Shown piece after piece: positions 10,766-20,208 of a DNA stretch of 64,000 nt. Source of the DNA: Simmondsia chinensis (taxonomy: Eukaryota; Streptophyta; Magnoliopsida; Caryophyllales; Simmondsiaceae). Positions within the stretch are counted from its first letter, which is position 1; each line of letters opens with the position of its first letter. The position numbers were made by a program, and so were the translations under genes. The stretch spans positions 26,651,208 through 26,715,207 of the forward strand of contig JAGTTD010000008.1 in assembly GCA_018398585.1 (NCBI GenBank), read 5' to 3'. The notes beneath the pieces are model-generated. The model was given only the letters and a program-made list of their open reading frames with translations, was not told the DNA's origin and did no database searches.

Positions 10766-11116
10766 TTGCCAGTCATAAAAACCCCTTTAAAATCTCAGCT
10801 TAAAAAGGCTTCACTCTCAAATTCCTCTACAAAGTCCAAATCCACAACGAAAATCTCAAAAGAAGTTCTGGCTCAACTCCTTCAACAAATTCAAAATTCT
10901 TCCTCTGAAGATGATGATGAAGATTTCAGTTCCAGTCAGAGTGATCCATTTTCAATTTATTTTGATAATTCAAGATTTTCTACCAGATTCAATATAAGAC
11001 AAGCACTGCAAGACAAAAGTTGCATAGTAAGCTCAATTATATCAAAAAAGGACGGATGGCAAAAAAATTCAAAAATTGCACGGTGCTGCTCAATTATTTC
11101 AAAAAATGCCAGATGA
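10766..11116 (+). pseudogene. EPRV-B C-terminal Ser/Lys-rich acidic ORF
   Basis: A short open frame follows shortly after the preceding stop. Its start is Lys/Ser/Thr-rich (about residues 5-32), followed by a Gln/Leu helix (VLAQLLQQIQ) and a run of Ser, Glu and Asp (SSSEDDDEDF). It runs into the promoter region. A parallel copy at 16560-16760 is preceded by a different join. Function is unknown. It may be the tail of the long B protein, because coding character upstream is nearly continuous. Confidence 0.45.
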
Positions 11117-11300
11117 CATGTGCTGAATTCAAAGGTTCAATTATCATCCGGATATTGTTCATAATTCAAAATATCATTTTCAAGTCCAGGGTCGCGGATC
11201 TCAATTCAAATTCGGGGTGCTGCTTCGCCTATAAATGGAGACTTCCCAGCTTCGTTCAAAGAAAGAGCGAATTTCAGGAATTCAAAAAAATAGGAAAACA
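11117..11300 (+). promoter_or_regulatory. EPRV promoter between B1 and B2
   Basis: TATAAATG at 11230-11237 lies in a GC-richer island (CGCCTATAAATGGAGACTTC), as in caulimovirid pregenomic promoters. AATAAA follows about 210 bases downstream (11441-11446) and the primer site about 300 bases downstream. The block is repeated nearly unchanged at 12850-13110. Transcription would start near 11260-11300 and read the B2 leader. Confidence 0.7.
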
Positions 11301-11537
11301 CTAGAAAAATTTTCCTTGTAAATTTATTCTCCAGTGTTGTACTTCCGCTACTACCTTTGTAAGTTTCATATGTATTTCAATTTTATGCTTGTATTTTTTA
11401 TTTCTGTTTTGTACTAAAACTATGATCAAATCTTGCTATCAATAAATTCCCTCTTTCTCATCTTCTTCTGTCCTTGTTCTTGTTCTTGTTCATATTTTTC
11501 GATTGTGTCTATCTTCACCTTGATCCTGCCCCCTTTG

Positions 11538-11550
11538 TGGTATCAGAGCC
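11538..11550 (+). other. EPRV-B2 primer binding site
   Basis: TGGTATCAGAGCC is a perfect initiator tRNA-Met complement in the leader, about 97 bases after AATAAA at 11441-11446. Confidence 0.85.
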
Positions 11551-11639
11551 AAGTCTAAAGTGTTTTCAAGAGGTAATTTCACGGAAATACTGTTAAGCAC
11601 TTATTAGGAACAAATTTGCTGTTAAAGCACTTATTAGGA

Positions 11640-11693
11640 GCGTTGGTAAGCCGGTAGTGTAGCGTTGGTAAGCCCGGATAGCGTTGGTAAGCC
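11640..11693 (+). repeat. Three leader direct repeats
   Basis: GCGTTGGTAAGCC occurs at 11640-11652, 11662-11674 and 11681-11693. The A leader also has three (one or two mismatches) and B1 has two. Confidence 0.8.
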
Positions 11694-11843
11694 CGTGTGT
11701 GAGGTGTTCCCTTTGGGTGTTCCCGTTACTGTGTCGCAGGTGTTCCCGTTCTCAACAGCGTCAAATAGTAAAACTGTTCTCAACGGTGTTAAATAGTAAG
11801 ACTGTTAGGTAACTGTTGAACCCAAACAACTAAGGCTGTAACC

Positions 11844-12560
11844 ATGTCAGGTTTCAGAATCGCTGGACCCTTTAGAAAAATATTTACAAAACAACCCAGT
11901 ACAAGTTTACATGTTGTTAATTTAAAAGAAGTTTCTACAAAAATTACAAACCCAAAAGATTTTGTTAACTAGAGCATTCCAAATGAGGATTTAGAATCAA
12001 TTTATCAAATTGGTACTTTTAATTTCAAAACGGCTTTTTCATGTAAAGCACATGAACAAGCAATGAATATTGATCAAGAAGCTCAAACAGTTCAACTACT
12101 TTCAAATTTATCCATTCAAAAATATATTGGAAAAGGTTATCATTATATCCACTATGGTTTAGTTCAAGTTGCTGTTGTTCCTTTAGCAAGATCAGGACAT
12201 AACCAACCGGTTATGTTAAGCCTTAGAGATTCAACATATTTACAATATGGAGAATCTTTACTTACTATTGTTGAAACTAATTTACACAATGGACCAATTT
12301 ATTTCAATTATTATCTAAACTTTTCAGTCCCTCTTCGAGACCCTACAATATTAAATACTTCAATTTTAGATATCCATTTACCAAATGTTAATATTCAAGA
12401 AAACAGACAAAATTTTGTTCTCATCTATAGAATTTATTTCAGACTTTTAGGAAGCCAACTTAACCCAAAATGTCTCAAACAATCTCCTCCTAGAGAAACT
12501 TTAGTTCTTGAGGTTCAAGCTGAACAAGCTTCAACCTTTACTCCAAAATGTCTCAAATAG
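11844..12560 (+). pseudogene. EPRV-B2 movement protein
   Basis: The 30K-type domain starts at an intact ATG (11844-11846) with the same N-terminus as the 4866 copy. It is broken by TAG at 11970-11972 and ends at TAG 12558-12560, both probably mutated Trp codons (TGG in the other copies). The segment between is open (165 codons from the internal ATG at 12063). Coat-like coding continues in frame to 12838. Confidence 0.85.
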
Positions 12561-12844
12561 AATGAGATAACCATTCTAGAAATTTGGAGGATTGACAACC
12601 CTCAACCACCAAGAAATATTGCAAGAAGACAAGTTCAACAAATTACTGAAGAACCTGATGGTAAAATTACCATTAAGTTCGAATCAGAAAAACAAACGAT
12701 TATTTCAAACTCTTCTCAAATAGAATCTTCAAGACAATCAACTTTATTCTTTCCATACAATAAGGAAGAAGATTTTCAAAATACTTCTACTTCAAAGTAT
12801 AGAGGAATACGGTTTAACTCCCCTTTTGCCGAACCAGTATCCGG

Positions 12845-13330
12845 ATGATTATTATCCAAGTCAAAAAAGGAGGGATGGCAAAAAAATTCAAAAGTTGCAT
12901 AGTGTTGCTCAATTATTTCAAAAAGTGCCAGATGACATGTGCTGAATTTAAAGGTTCAATTATCATCCGGATACTGTTCGGAATTCAAATTTTCATTTTC
13001 AAGTCCGGGGTCGCGGATCTCAATTCAAATCCGGGGTGCTGCTTCGCCTATAAATGGAGACTTCCCAGCTTCGTTCAAGGGAAGAGCGAATTCCAGGAAT
13101 TCAAGAAAATACGAAAACACTAAAAAAATTTTCCTTGTAAATATATTTTTCAGTGTTGTATTGTCGCTACTATCTCTGTAAGTTTCATATGTATTTCAAT
13201 CTTATGCTTGTATTTTTAATTTCTATTTTGTACTAAAACTATGTTCAAATCTTGCTATCAATAAATTCCCTCTTTCTCATCTTCTTCTGTCCTTGTTCTT
13301 GTTCATATTTTCCGATTGTGTCTATCTTCA
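12845..13330 (+). promoter_or_regulatory. Second EPRV promoter and partial leader (unit B3)
   Basis: This is a near-copy of 11030-11520. TATAAATG is at 13049-13056 and AATAAA at 13260-13265. The leader breaks at about 13330, just before the primer site would occur, and joins the end of the coat N-terminal region. Confidence 0.7.
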
Positions 13331-14338
13331 ATAGATAATCCAACAACTAGTAGCCCTACAATTCAAACTATCTCAAAAGGAGAAAATGAAGTCTCAAGAG
13401 AAGAAACTCTATCATTATCTCAACCAAAAGAAAAATCAAAATGACTATGTGCTCAAAATAATGGTTATAATTTCAAACGACCTATGGGAAAAGCCAAAAA
13501 GAGAAAACATTCAAAGCAGAACCCAAATAGAATTCCAATTTGTCACAAGTGTAGAAAACCTGATCATTTCATGAAAAATTGCAAAAGCAATCAACTAATG
13601 ACTCAAAATGAAAATCAACAATTCATAAACAAGTTAGTAAATTTATCTAGCCCAACCATAGAAACTGAAAACCCTAATTCTAAAGTTCAAAAGGATACAG
13701 AAATTCAAAACTTATCTCATACTTTAACTCAAATGCAAAATAAAACCTTAACCCTTGATTCAACTACAAAAATAAATCACCATAAAATAATACAACTTAA
13801 TAATCAAGAATCCAAAGAATTTGAATCAAGTTTAACCTTACCAAATTCAGAAATAATTCTCAAAACTTCTAGTATAAACTCAGAAGTAATTCTCAAAACA
13901 TTTGATATTAATTATGACAAACTTCAAAACCTTGTTTCTAATCCAAAACAAATCATTATGTTTTGGTTTAAAGCAAAACTTCAAAGAATTTTATATTACA
14001 AAATTCTCTTCTCAAAACTCTATTACAAATTTACAAAGCCAAATGCAATTTCAAAACTAAAAACAGCTTTATCATCTTTTCAAAATTACTTTTTACAAAA
14101 CCCTCCTCTCAGGGATTATTTTCAGACAGATATTCTGATCTTTTATTTGCAGGAAATGAAGAAGGCAGATAAAGATAAAATGAAGATTCAATCCGCTGAA
14201 GATTATGCAATGACCCTTATATCTCATCCTCAATCTTATGATTCAAGTGAAAACACCTTAAATCGTCCAATGAGGAAACATCATCTGATTCAAGTGAAAA
14301 CTTATGTCCCTGCAAAATCAAGTCAATTAACGTATTAA
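13331..14338 (+). pseudogene. EPRV-B3 zinc-finger ORF, chimeric 3' end
   Basis: From 13331 the sequence matches 7720-8625. The finger is complete here (CHKCRKPDHFMKNC), and the open frame runs from 13484 to 14338. At about 14240 it leaves the B sequence and enters A-type linker sequence (equivalent to about 1620-1690 on the minus strand). The last 30 or so residues are therefore out-of-family read-through. A GATTCAAGTGAAAAC word repeats at the join. Confidence 0.7.
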
Positions 14339-14968
14339 CAAGAGCAAATAAAGAAGATCTCTTGGATATGGTAGAAAAAAATTCAAGATCAAGAAATAAG
14401 AAAAGAATATATTCTCAAAGTAAAAGAAATTATATTCAAAGAGCAAGAAATAACTAGACCAAAACAACCCAAATTTTTAGAACAAATACTTGAAACCTAT
14501 CCTACACTAAATATATTTAGACAAATTTCAACAGGAGATTTACAAAGACAAATCAATGAATTAAAAGGACAAATTAAACATTTACAAACAGAGTGATCCG
14601 TTCCAGAAAAAACGGAAGGATCGATCGACTTATGTTCAAATCTTTCTTTCCAAAATGTTTGAGAAAATTTCCAATAATAATTTATTTTTCAGTGTTGTAC
14701 TAAAATTATGTTAACACAAACACAGTTAACAAAATTATGTTCAAATCTTTCTTTCCAAAATGGTTGATTTGCATCTTCTCTTTTGAGTACATGGGTTAGA
14801 AACATATCTTTGTACCATCGCAAATCTTGTAAAAAGGGACATCTTAAATTGGTTAAGAATAATTTTGTTGCTTCTTGTTCTTCAGTACTCAAAAAAAAAG
14901 ATGCAAATCAACCATTTTGGAAATAAAGATTTGATACTGGACTTCCAAAATTATTTTCAGAAAGAATA

Positions 14969-15334
14969 ATGACAAAAATTCAAGATGTTTGTGGAACTCA
15001 AACAATTCCATGGTACAATATAACCTATGGACAATTATTTTCTTTTATTAAAAAAGAAGCATTACAATTATACCAAGAACAAAAGCTTCGTGAAAATCTC
15101 AAAAAAACACAAACAAGAAAAGAACTAGGTTCTTTCTGTGCCCAATATGGTATTCATAATTTCAAAGCTCCTTCAAAACGATACAAAAAGAAACCGTTTC
15201 AACAAGACCTAAAATTTTATAGAAAGAAAAGAAGAAATAAATATGAACAACCACCACCACCTCAATATTACAAAAATAGAAAAAAAATATTCAAAAAGAA
15301 AAACAAAGTTTCAAATAAAATTTCAAAATTTTAA
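14969..15334 (+). pseudogene. EPRV-A coat fragment
   Basis: An open stretch of 121 codons matches the minus-strand coat segment 1860-2208. It begins with the CGTQT block and goes on to FCAQYGIHNFK and the Lys/Tyr-rich EQPPPPQYYKNRK stretch. It ends before the finger, at TAA 15332-15334. Confidence 0.8.
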
Positions 15335-15744
15335 GCTTTTGTAATATATTTTTGAATGGATAAATTTGAAAGTCTTGAACGAAGTCAACCAATAATAATA
15401 ATAATAATAACCTTTTGTAATATAGTTATTATTATTTTAATTGTTCATCACCGTCGATTTAATTTCACGGTTATTATTATTATTATTAATTTAATTCTTC
15501 GTGAAATTTTGAAAACACATAATTTTGTTAACTGGGTTTGTGTTAACATAATTTTAGTACAACACTGGAAAATAAATTTTGAAAATCTATTATCCAATTT
15601 TTGTATCAAGTTTGTTAAATCTTGAAATACATATGAAACTTACAATCAAATCTTGCTATCAATAAACATAATGAGCTTGAACCAATAATAATAATAATAA
15701 TTGAGGCAGAAATTTTCTTCTTATATAATGATATACACAGGACT
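15335..15744. repeat. Filler of AAT/ATT microsatellites and tiny viral pieces
   Basis: AAT runs at about 15391-15411 and 15686-15703 and ATT runs near 15470-15490 are interleaved with 20-60-base pieces of viral leader and movement sequence. A short palindrome pairs AATTTCACG with CGTGAAATT. No gene is present. Confidence 0.6.
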
Positions 15745-16020
15745 TACGTATTTGAGTAGTTCACAAAAATTTTCAAGATGGAGCCACCTCTGTTGATGTT
15801 ACGATTCAATCAAAAGCCGTAGAATTTTACGATATCTTCACTATCCCTTCTCAACATAGAATGCTTGTTTACGGATTGCCTATTAGGCATTCTCTTCTCC
15901 CTTCTGATAGCCCATGGCCATGTCCAAATAATTCCATAACAGTTCAAATTCAACATTGGAGAGCAAGGGAAGCTGCGGATATTACTATTAGTCCTGATAT
16001 TACAATGGGGAAAACCCACA

Positions 16021-16345
16021 ATGTTCTTGGATGCAATTGAGGTCTGCTTCTGAATCCAATAGGGCTTGAGTTTGAATTTTATAACCTTTTGAAATATGGA
16101 GAGTTATATAGACATACCATTTTTGATATTCTATTCTCTCAATTATTTGAAGATATTTGTCATTCGAGATTGGTTCATCTGGTATTTGAAGATTAATATT
16201 TTCTATTTGAGTTTCTATGGGATCATTTGTTTGAGATTTTATGTATGATAGCCTTGATTCTAATTGTGAGTCTTTTGATTCTAAAAGGGATAATTTTGAC
16301 TTTGTTTCTAAATCTTGATATTGCATTGTTACTAATTCGGTTTGT
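16021..16345 (-). pseudogene. EPRV-A linker/protease fragment, DSE variant
   Basis: The minus-strand frame is open from 16326 through the coiled-coil linker to ALLDSEADLNC, then crosses into B sequence at about 16030. The protease catalytic DSG is changed to DSE, while the Trp that is a stop in the 1-kb copy is intact here. Confidence 0.8.
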
Positions 16346-16429
16346 AAATGTATATATTCATTGTTTCTAAATCTAGATATTGCATTATTTACTATTTAAC
16401 TTTATCGTAAGATTTATTCCTGGAACAAC

Positions 16430-16900
16430 CGTATCCTTTATCTCTGGTACGAGAATTCAAAATAAAATGGTGGGATAAATACGTTCTTGAACGTGATTGT
16501 ACCACTGATTTTTTATCAAAATTTTTCAAAAACAAAAATAAGAATATTCAAATTGCCAGTCATGATTCTCTAGGCATTCTTAAAACCCCTTCAAAATCTC
16601 ATCCTAAAAAGGCCTCGCCCTCAAATTCCTCTACAAAGTCCAAATCCACAACAAAATCTCAAAAGAAGTTCTGGCTCAACTCCTTCAACAAATTCAAAAT
16701 TCTTCCTCTAAAGATGATGATGAAGAAGCCAGTTCCAGTCAGAGTGATCCGTTCAATTTATTTTAATAATTCAAGACTTTTCTACCAGATTCAATACAGG
16801 ACAAACACTATGTGACAAAAGATGCATAGTAAGCTCAATTATATCAAAAAGGACGGATGGCAAAAAATTCAAAAGTTGCATAGTACTGCTCAATTATTTC
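16430..16900 (+). pseudogene. EPRV-B C-terminal fragment, alternative join
   Basis: The KIKWWDKYV block (like 9450) leads within 60 bases to the FFKNKNKNIQIA segment and the Ser/Lys-rich tail (like 10740-11000), with no copy of 9500-10700 between. The promoter-proximal part follows but diverges before a TATA box. Confidence 0.5.
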
Positions 16901-16975
16901 AAAGCAAACAGTTGGCACATGCTGAAATTCAAGGCAGTGATTTATTGCTGCCTAAATGGTGAACTTCAAAAATTA

Positions 16976-17510
16976 TTTACTATGTTGTTATGTAATGAAT
17001 TTCAATTGTATTGGTGTTGAATTGTTCTTCCGTTTTTTCAATTTCTATTTCACTTAAGGATATTGATGAAGTTTCTTCACTTGAGACTTCATTTTCTCTT
17101 TTTAAAATAGTTTGAATTGTAGGGCTATTAGTTGTTCGATTATATGATAATTTGATTTTTTGAGTGATTCTTTCAATAATATCATCATCAAAATTTTGCG
17201 GCTTTCTGAGTTTTATTTGTTCTTTATCTTTTTGAGTCAAATTGAAAGGTTGGAAAGAAGGTTGTTGAAATCCTTGAAAGAATGGATTTGTTTGTGATTG
17301 TGGAGTTGGAAAGCTTTGTTGAATAGGGTAGCTTTGAGGTATTGGTTGTGGGATTGTATAATTTGTATATGTCGGTTGAGGTATTGATTGGACTATTGGA
17401 TATTGTTCCGATTTTTGCTTATCTTTGTTATTTACTATATTGTTATGTAATGAATTTAATTGTTCCGAAATTGTTTTGAGATTTAAGGCTTGAAAATTAT
17501 TTTGTTCAAA
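16976..17510 (-). pseudogene. EPRV coat N-region fragment
   Basis: The minus-strand sequence matches about 2880-3360. It includes the Lys/Asp-rich QKDKEQIKLRKPQ segment and the Pro/Gln-rich repeat, and is open in parts (16980-17240). Confidence 0.7.
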
Positions 17511-17512
17511 TA

Positions 17513-18146
17513 CTTTAATTTTAGATATCCATTTACCAAATGTTAATATTCAAGAAAATAGACAAAATTTTGTTCTCATCTATAGAATTTATTTCAGGCT
17601 TTTAGGAAACCAACTTAACCCAAAATGTCTCAAACAATCTCCTCCTGGAGAAACTTTAGTTCTTGAGGTTCAAGCTGAACAAGCTTCAACCTTTACTCCA
17701 AAATGTCTCAAATGGAATGAGATAACCATTCTAGAAATTTGGAGGATTGACAACTCTCACCTTCCAAGAAATATTGCAAGAAGACAAGTTCAACAAATTA
17801 CTGAAGAACCTGATGGTAAAATTACCATAAAGTTCGAATCAGGAAAACAAACAATTATTTCAAACTTTTCTCAAATAGAATCTTCAAGACAATTGACTTC
17901 ATCCTTTCCATACAACAAGGAAGAAGACTTTCAAAACACTTCTACTTCAAGATTTAGAGGAATACGGTTTAACTCCCCTCTAGCCGAACCAGTTTTTCAA
18001 AACGAATCATTTTCAAATCCAAGTTCTCCAACTGCTTCTCAAATGAGATCTCCTTCAATAAATGTTTTAACAAAAGATTTTACAATAAATAAAGAATTTT
18101 TAAGCAATGAATTTAAATCTGATCAAAATAAGGTTAAAAGACATTG
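17513..18146 (+). pseudogene. EPRV movement-protein C-end and coat N-end fragment
   Basis: This matches 12360-12838 and 6840-7000 of the plus-strand units. It crosses the movement/coat boundary with LEIWRID intact (Trp where the A copy has the stop at 4123). It ends abruptly at 18146. Confidence 0.75.
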
Positions 18147-18169
18147 ATTCAATAGGTTAACAACATATT

Positions 18170-18820
18170 TGAATTTTGACTTCGTTTTTAAATCTTGATA
18201 TTGTATTGTTATTAATTCTGTTTGTAAATGTTTAATTTGTCCTTTTAATTCATTGATTTCTCTTTGTAAATCTCCTGTTGAAATTTGTCTAAATATATTT
18301 GGTGTAGAATAGGTTTCAAATATTTGTTCTAAAGATTTAGGTTGTTTTGGTCGAATTATTTCTTACTCTTTGAATATAATTTCTTTTAGTTTGAGAAGAT
18401 ATTCTTTTCTTATTTCTTGATCTTGAATTTTTTCTACCATATCTAAGAGATCTTCTTTATTTGTTCTTGTTAATACATTAATTGATTTGATTTTGCAGGG
18501 ACATAAGTTTTCACTTGAATCAGATGATATTTCTTCATTGGTTGTATTTTCTTGAACTTCAAATATATAGTCTTCATCATTTGAGCTTGAATCAGAAATA
18601 AATTCATTAATTTGGTTTTTAAGTCTTCATCTTCTATTTGATTTATTTTTTCTTTCATTTTGCATTCATTCTAATAATGACCAGGTTTTTTGCATTTATA
18701 GCATATTGGAATTTTATTTGAAATTTTGTTTGTTTTTCTTTTTGAATATTTTTTTCTATTTTTGTAATATTGAGGTGGTGGTGGTTGTTCATATTTATTT
18801 CTTCTTTTCTTTCTATAATT
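18170..18820 (-). pseudogene. EPRV-A linker and CCHC finger fragment
   Basis: This is the minus-strand copy of about 1310-1950. It contains the linker, the acidic INVL-type segment (18470-18658) and the finger CYKCKKPGHY (about 18670-18705), with the same TAG after HY as in the 1-kb copy. That shared stop shows the two copies derive from one already-mutated sequence, or that the stop was ancestral. Confidence 0.75.
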
Positions 18821-18854
18821 TATTATTTTCGTTTTCTCAAAAAATGTTAACCAA

Positions 18855-19290
18855 CATTTCAAACACTTAAATATCCTTATCAATACTATCAAAAGAAATG
18901 GTTTGGTCGTTTCATCTCCAAAAATGAAATTATTTCAAACCAAAGTAAGATTTCTAGGACATTATATTTTTCAAGGAACCATAAAACCTATTGCAAGGGC
19001 ACTAGAGTTTGCTGACAAATTTTCAAATGATTTAAAAGACAAAACTCAATTACAAAGGTTTTTGGGATGTTTAAATTACGTTGCTGATTTCTTCTCTAAC
19101 CTTCGCAATATGTGTCAACCATTATACCAAAGGCTTCAAAAAAATCCTCTTCCTTGGACAAAGGATCATACCAGGATAGTACAGACCCTAAAGCAAAGAG
19201 TCAAAAACCTTCCATGCCTAGCGCTTCCAAATCCAAAAGCGTCTCTCATAGTAGAAACGGATGCGTCGGATATAGGTTATGGTGGTATAC
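18855..19290 (+). pseudogene. EPRV RT connection and RNase H start
   Basis: The open stretch has KVRFLGHYI, LQRFLGCLNYVADF and the RNase H start VETDASDIGYGGIL (first catalytic Asp present). These are typical of the caulimovirid RT thumb and RNase H. It supplies a piece of A that is off the left edge in the main copy. It is cut at 19292 by a chimeric join. Confidence 0.85.
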
Positions 19291-19345
19291 TCAATGTTCT
19301 TGGATGCAATTGAGGTCTGCTCAATTATTTCAAACTTCTCAATAT

Positions 19346-19445
19346 ATATAAATATATATATTATTATTATTACTATCATTACTATTATTATTATTATTAT
19401 TATTTATTATTTATTTATTTATTTATTATTATTATTATTATTACA
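19346..19445. repeat. TA/ATT/ATTT simple repeat at the EPRV-LINE border
   Basis: A 100-base tract of TATATAAATATATA then ATT and TTTA repeats. It is either the 3' tail of the minus-strand LINE or the AT-rich site where viral DNA was captured. Confidence 0.8.
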
Positions 19446-19470
19446 TGATGGGAAAGACAAAGAACCGACT

Positions 19471-20178
19471 TCAGCGGCCCCTCCTAATCGAGGGATGACC
19501 CAAAGCCTCAGCTCTGGAGATAATGAGGAGGGATCTGGAGGGCTCCAAAACATTAACATGGAACCCAGACGTCCCAAATCCTTCACTGGCCATGAAATCT
19601 ACTGATTTATTTGCTTCACAGTACACATGAGAGAATTTGATTTGACTAAGCTTACTGCAAAGTGTCTTTATCTCATCCCTAATAACTTTTTTGTCACTAG
19701 GGCACATATACTTGCCTTGAAGGGTTCTGATTACGACTTCGTTGTCCCCTTCCAGGACAACTTGGGTCGCTGCTTTAGAGATAGCTAGGGAGAGGCCGTC
19801 AAGAGCAACGAGAGCTTCAGCAACTATGATTGGGGCGTTATCGAGTCTTCTTGCTTTGCTGTTGATGATGTCACCATTAGAGTTCCTAATGATGAATCCA
19901 AAGGTGGCTTGCGAGGCACGTCTAGAACCATCAAAGTTAACTTTAACCCAACCTGGTTCCGGGGAGGACCGGGTCACCCATCTGTTCTGTCTCTTGAAAT
20001 TGTTAGGCCTGATAACATTGCCCGTACCTTCATCATCCAGAATAGTCCTGCAGTTCCATTCCATAGCCATGGTCTTGGCTCGGTTCACAGTCTGAACGGG
20101 AGTGGGCTTATCCCCTCTGAAGATTGCTGAGTTTCTATCCTTCCAAATGTGCCAACAGAGCACAACGAATATTTCCAT
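19471..20178 (-). pseudogene. LINE ORF2 C-terminal RNase H domain
   Basis: The 235-codon open stretch contains WHIWKDRNSAIF, then the plant-type RNase H fold: VNFDGSRR (first Asp), VAEALVALDGL (Glu), VVLEGDNEVVIRTL (Asp) and a C-terminal EANKSVDFMA where the family usually has N..AD..A. The domain is common at the C end of plant L1-type LINEs and would remove RNA from the cDNA hybrid. The stretch is intact in itself but detached from the rest by upstream stops. Confidence 0.85.
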
Positions 20179-20208
20179 ACTGCTCTTGCCTTTCCTTGAA
20201 TTTCTTCA

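Larger units (their letters stand above)
5385..11300 (+). mobile_element. Endogenous pararetrovirus, B-type unit 1 (about 5.9 kb, no polymerase)
   Basis: On the plus strand the unit holds leader, movement protein, N-terminal coat region, a CCHC finger ORF, a Trp/Phe-rich region, two further ORF remnants and then the promoter that starts the next unit. It matches A-type sequence from the leader to about 7805, then diverges. No protease, RT or RNase H motif is present. It spans one complete R-to-R interval, so it looks like a full circular genome opened at R. Several in-frame stops and at least two frameshifts show decay. It could be a separate genome component or a defective recombinant. Confidence 0.75.
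11300..12838 (+). mobile_element. EPRV unit B2, truncated
   Basis: This tandem copy follows the promoter and contains leader, movement protein and the start of the coat region. It breaks at 12838 inside the coat N-terminus (equivalent to about 6860 in B1) and joins promoter sequence of the next unit. It may be A or B in origin, since the two types are shared over this part. Confidence 0.8.
14240..19345. mobile_element. Scrambled EPRV mosaic
   Basis: Short A and B pieces are joined in changing orientation. They are: A linker (+) 14240-14595; coat (-) 14745-14885; coat (+) 14890-15334; simple-repeat filler 15335-15740; B 3' ORF (+) 15745-16020; protease/linker (-) 16021-16345; B fragments (+) 16430-16900; coat N-region (-) 16976-17510; movement/coat (+) 17513-18146; linker/finger (-) 18170-18820; RT/RNase H (+) 18855-19290. 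Several joins share a few bases or sit at AT-rich repeats. The pattern fits repeated end-joining or template switching rather than one insertion. Confidence 0.8.

Noticed and set aside
11640..11693. CRISPR-like array
   Set aside because: Only three 13-base repeats with 6-9 base spacers inside a viral leader in a plant genome. Neither sizes nor context fit.
15356..15625. 89-codon frame rich in Ile
   Set aside because: It is translated ATT/AAT microsatellite and viral scraps, not a gene.
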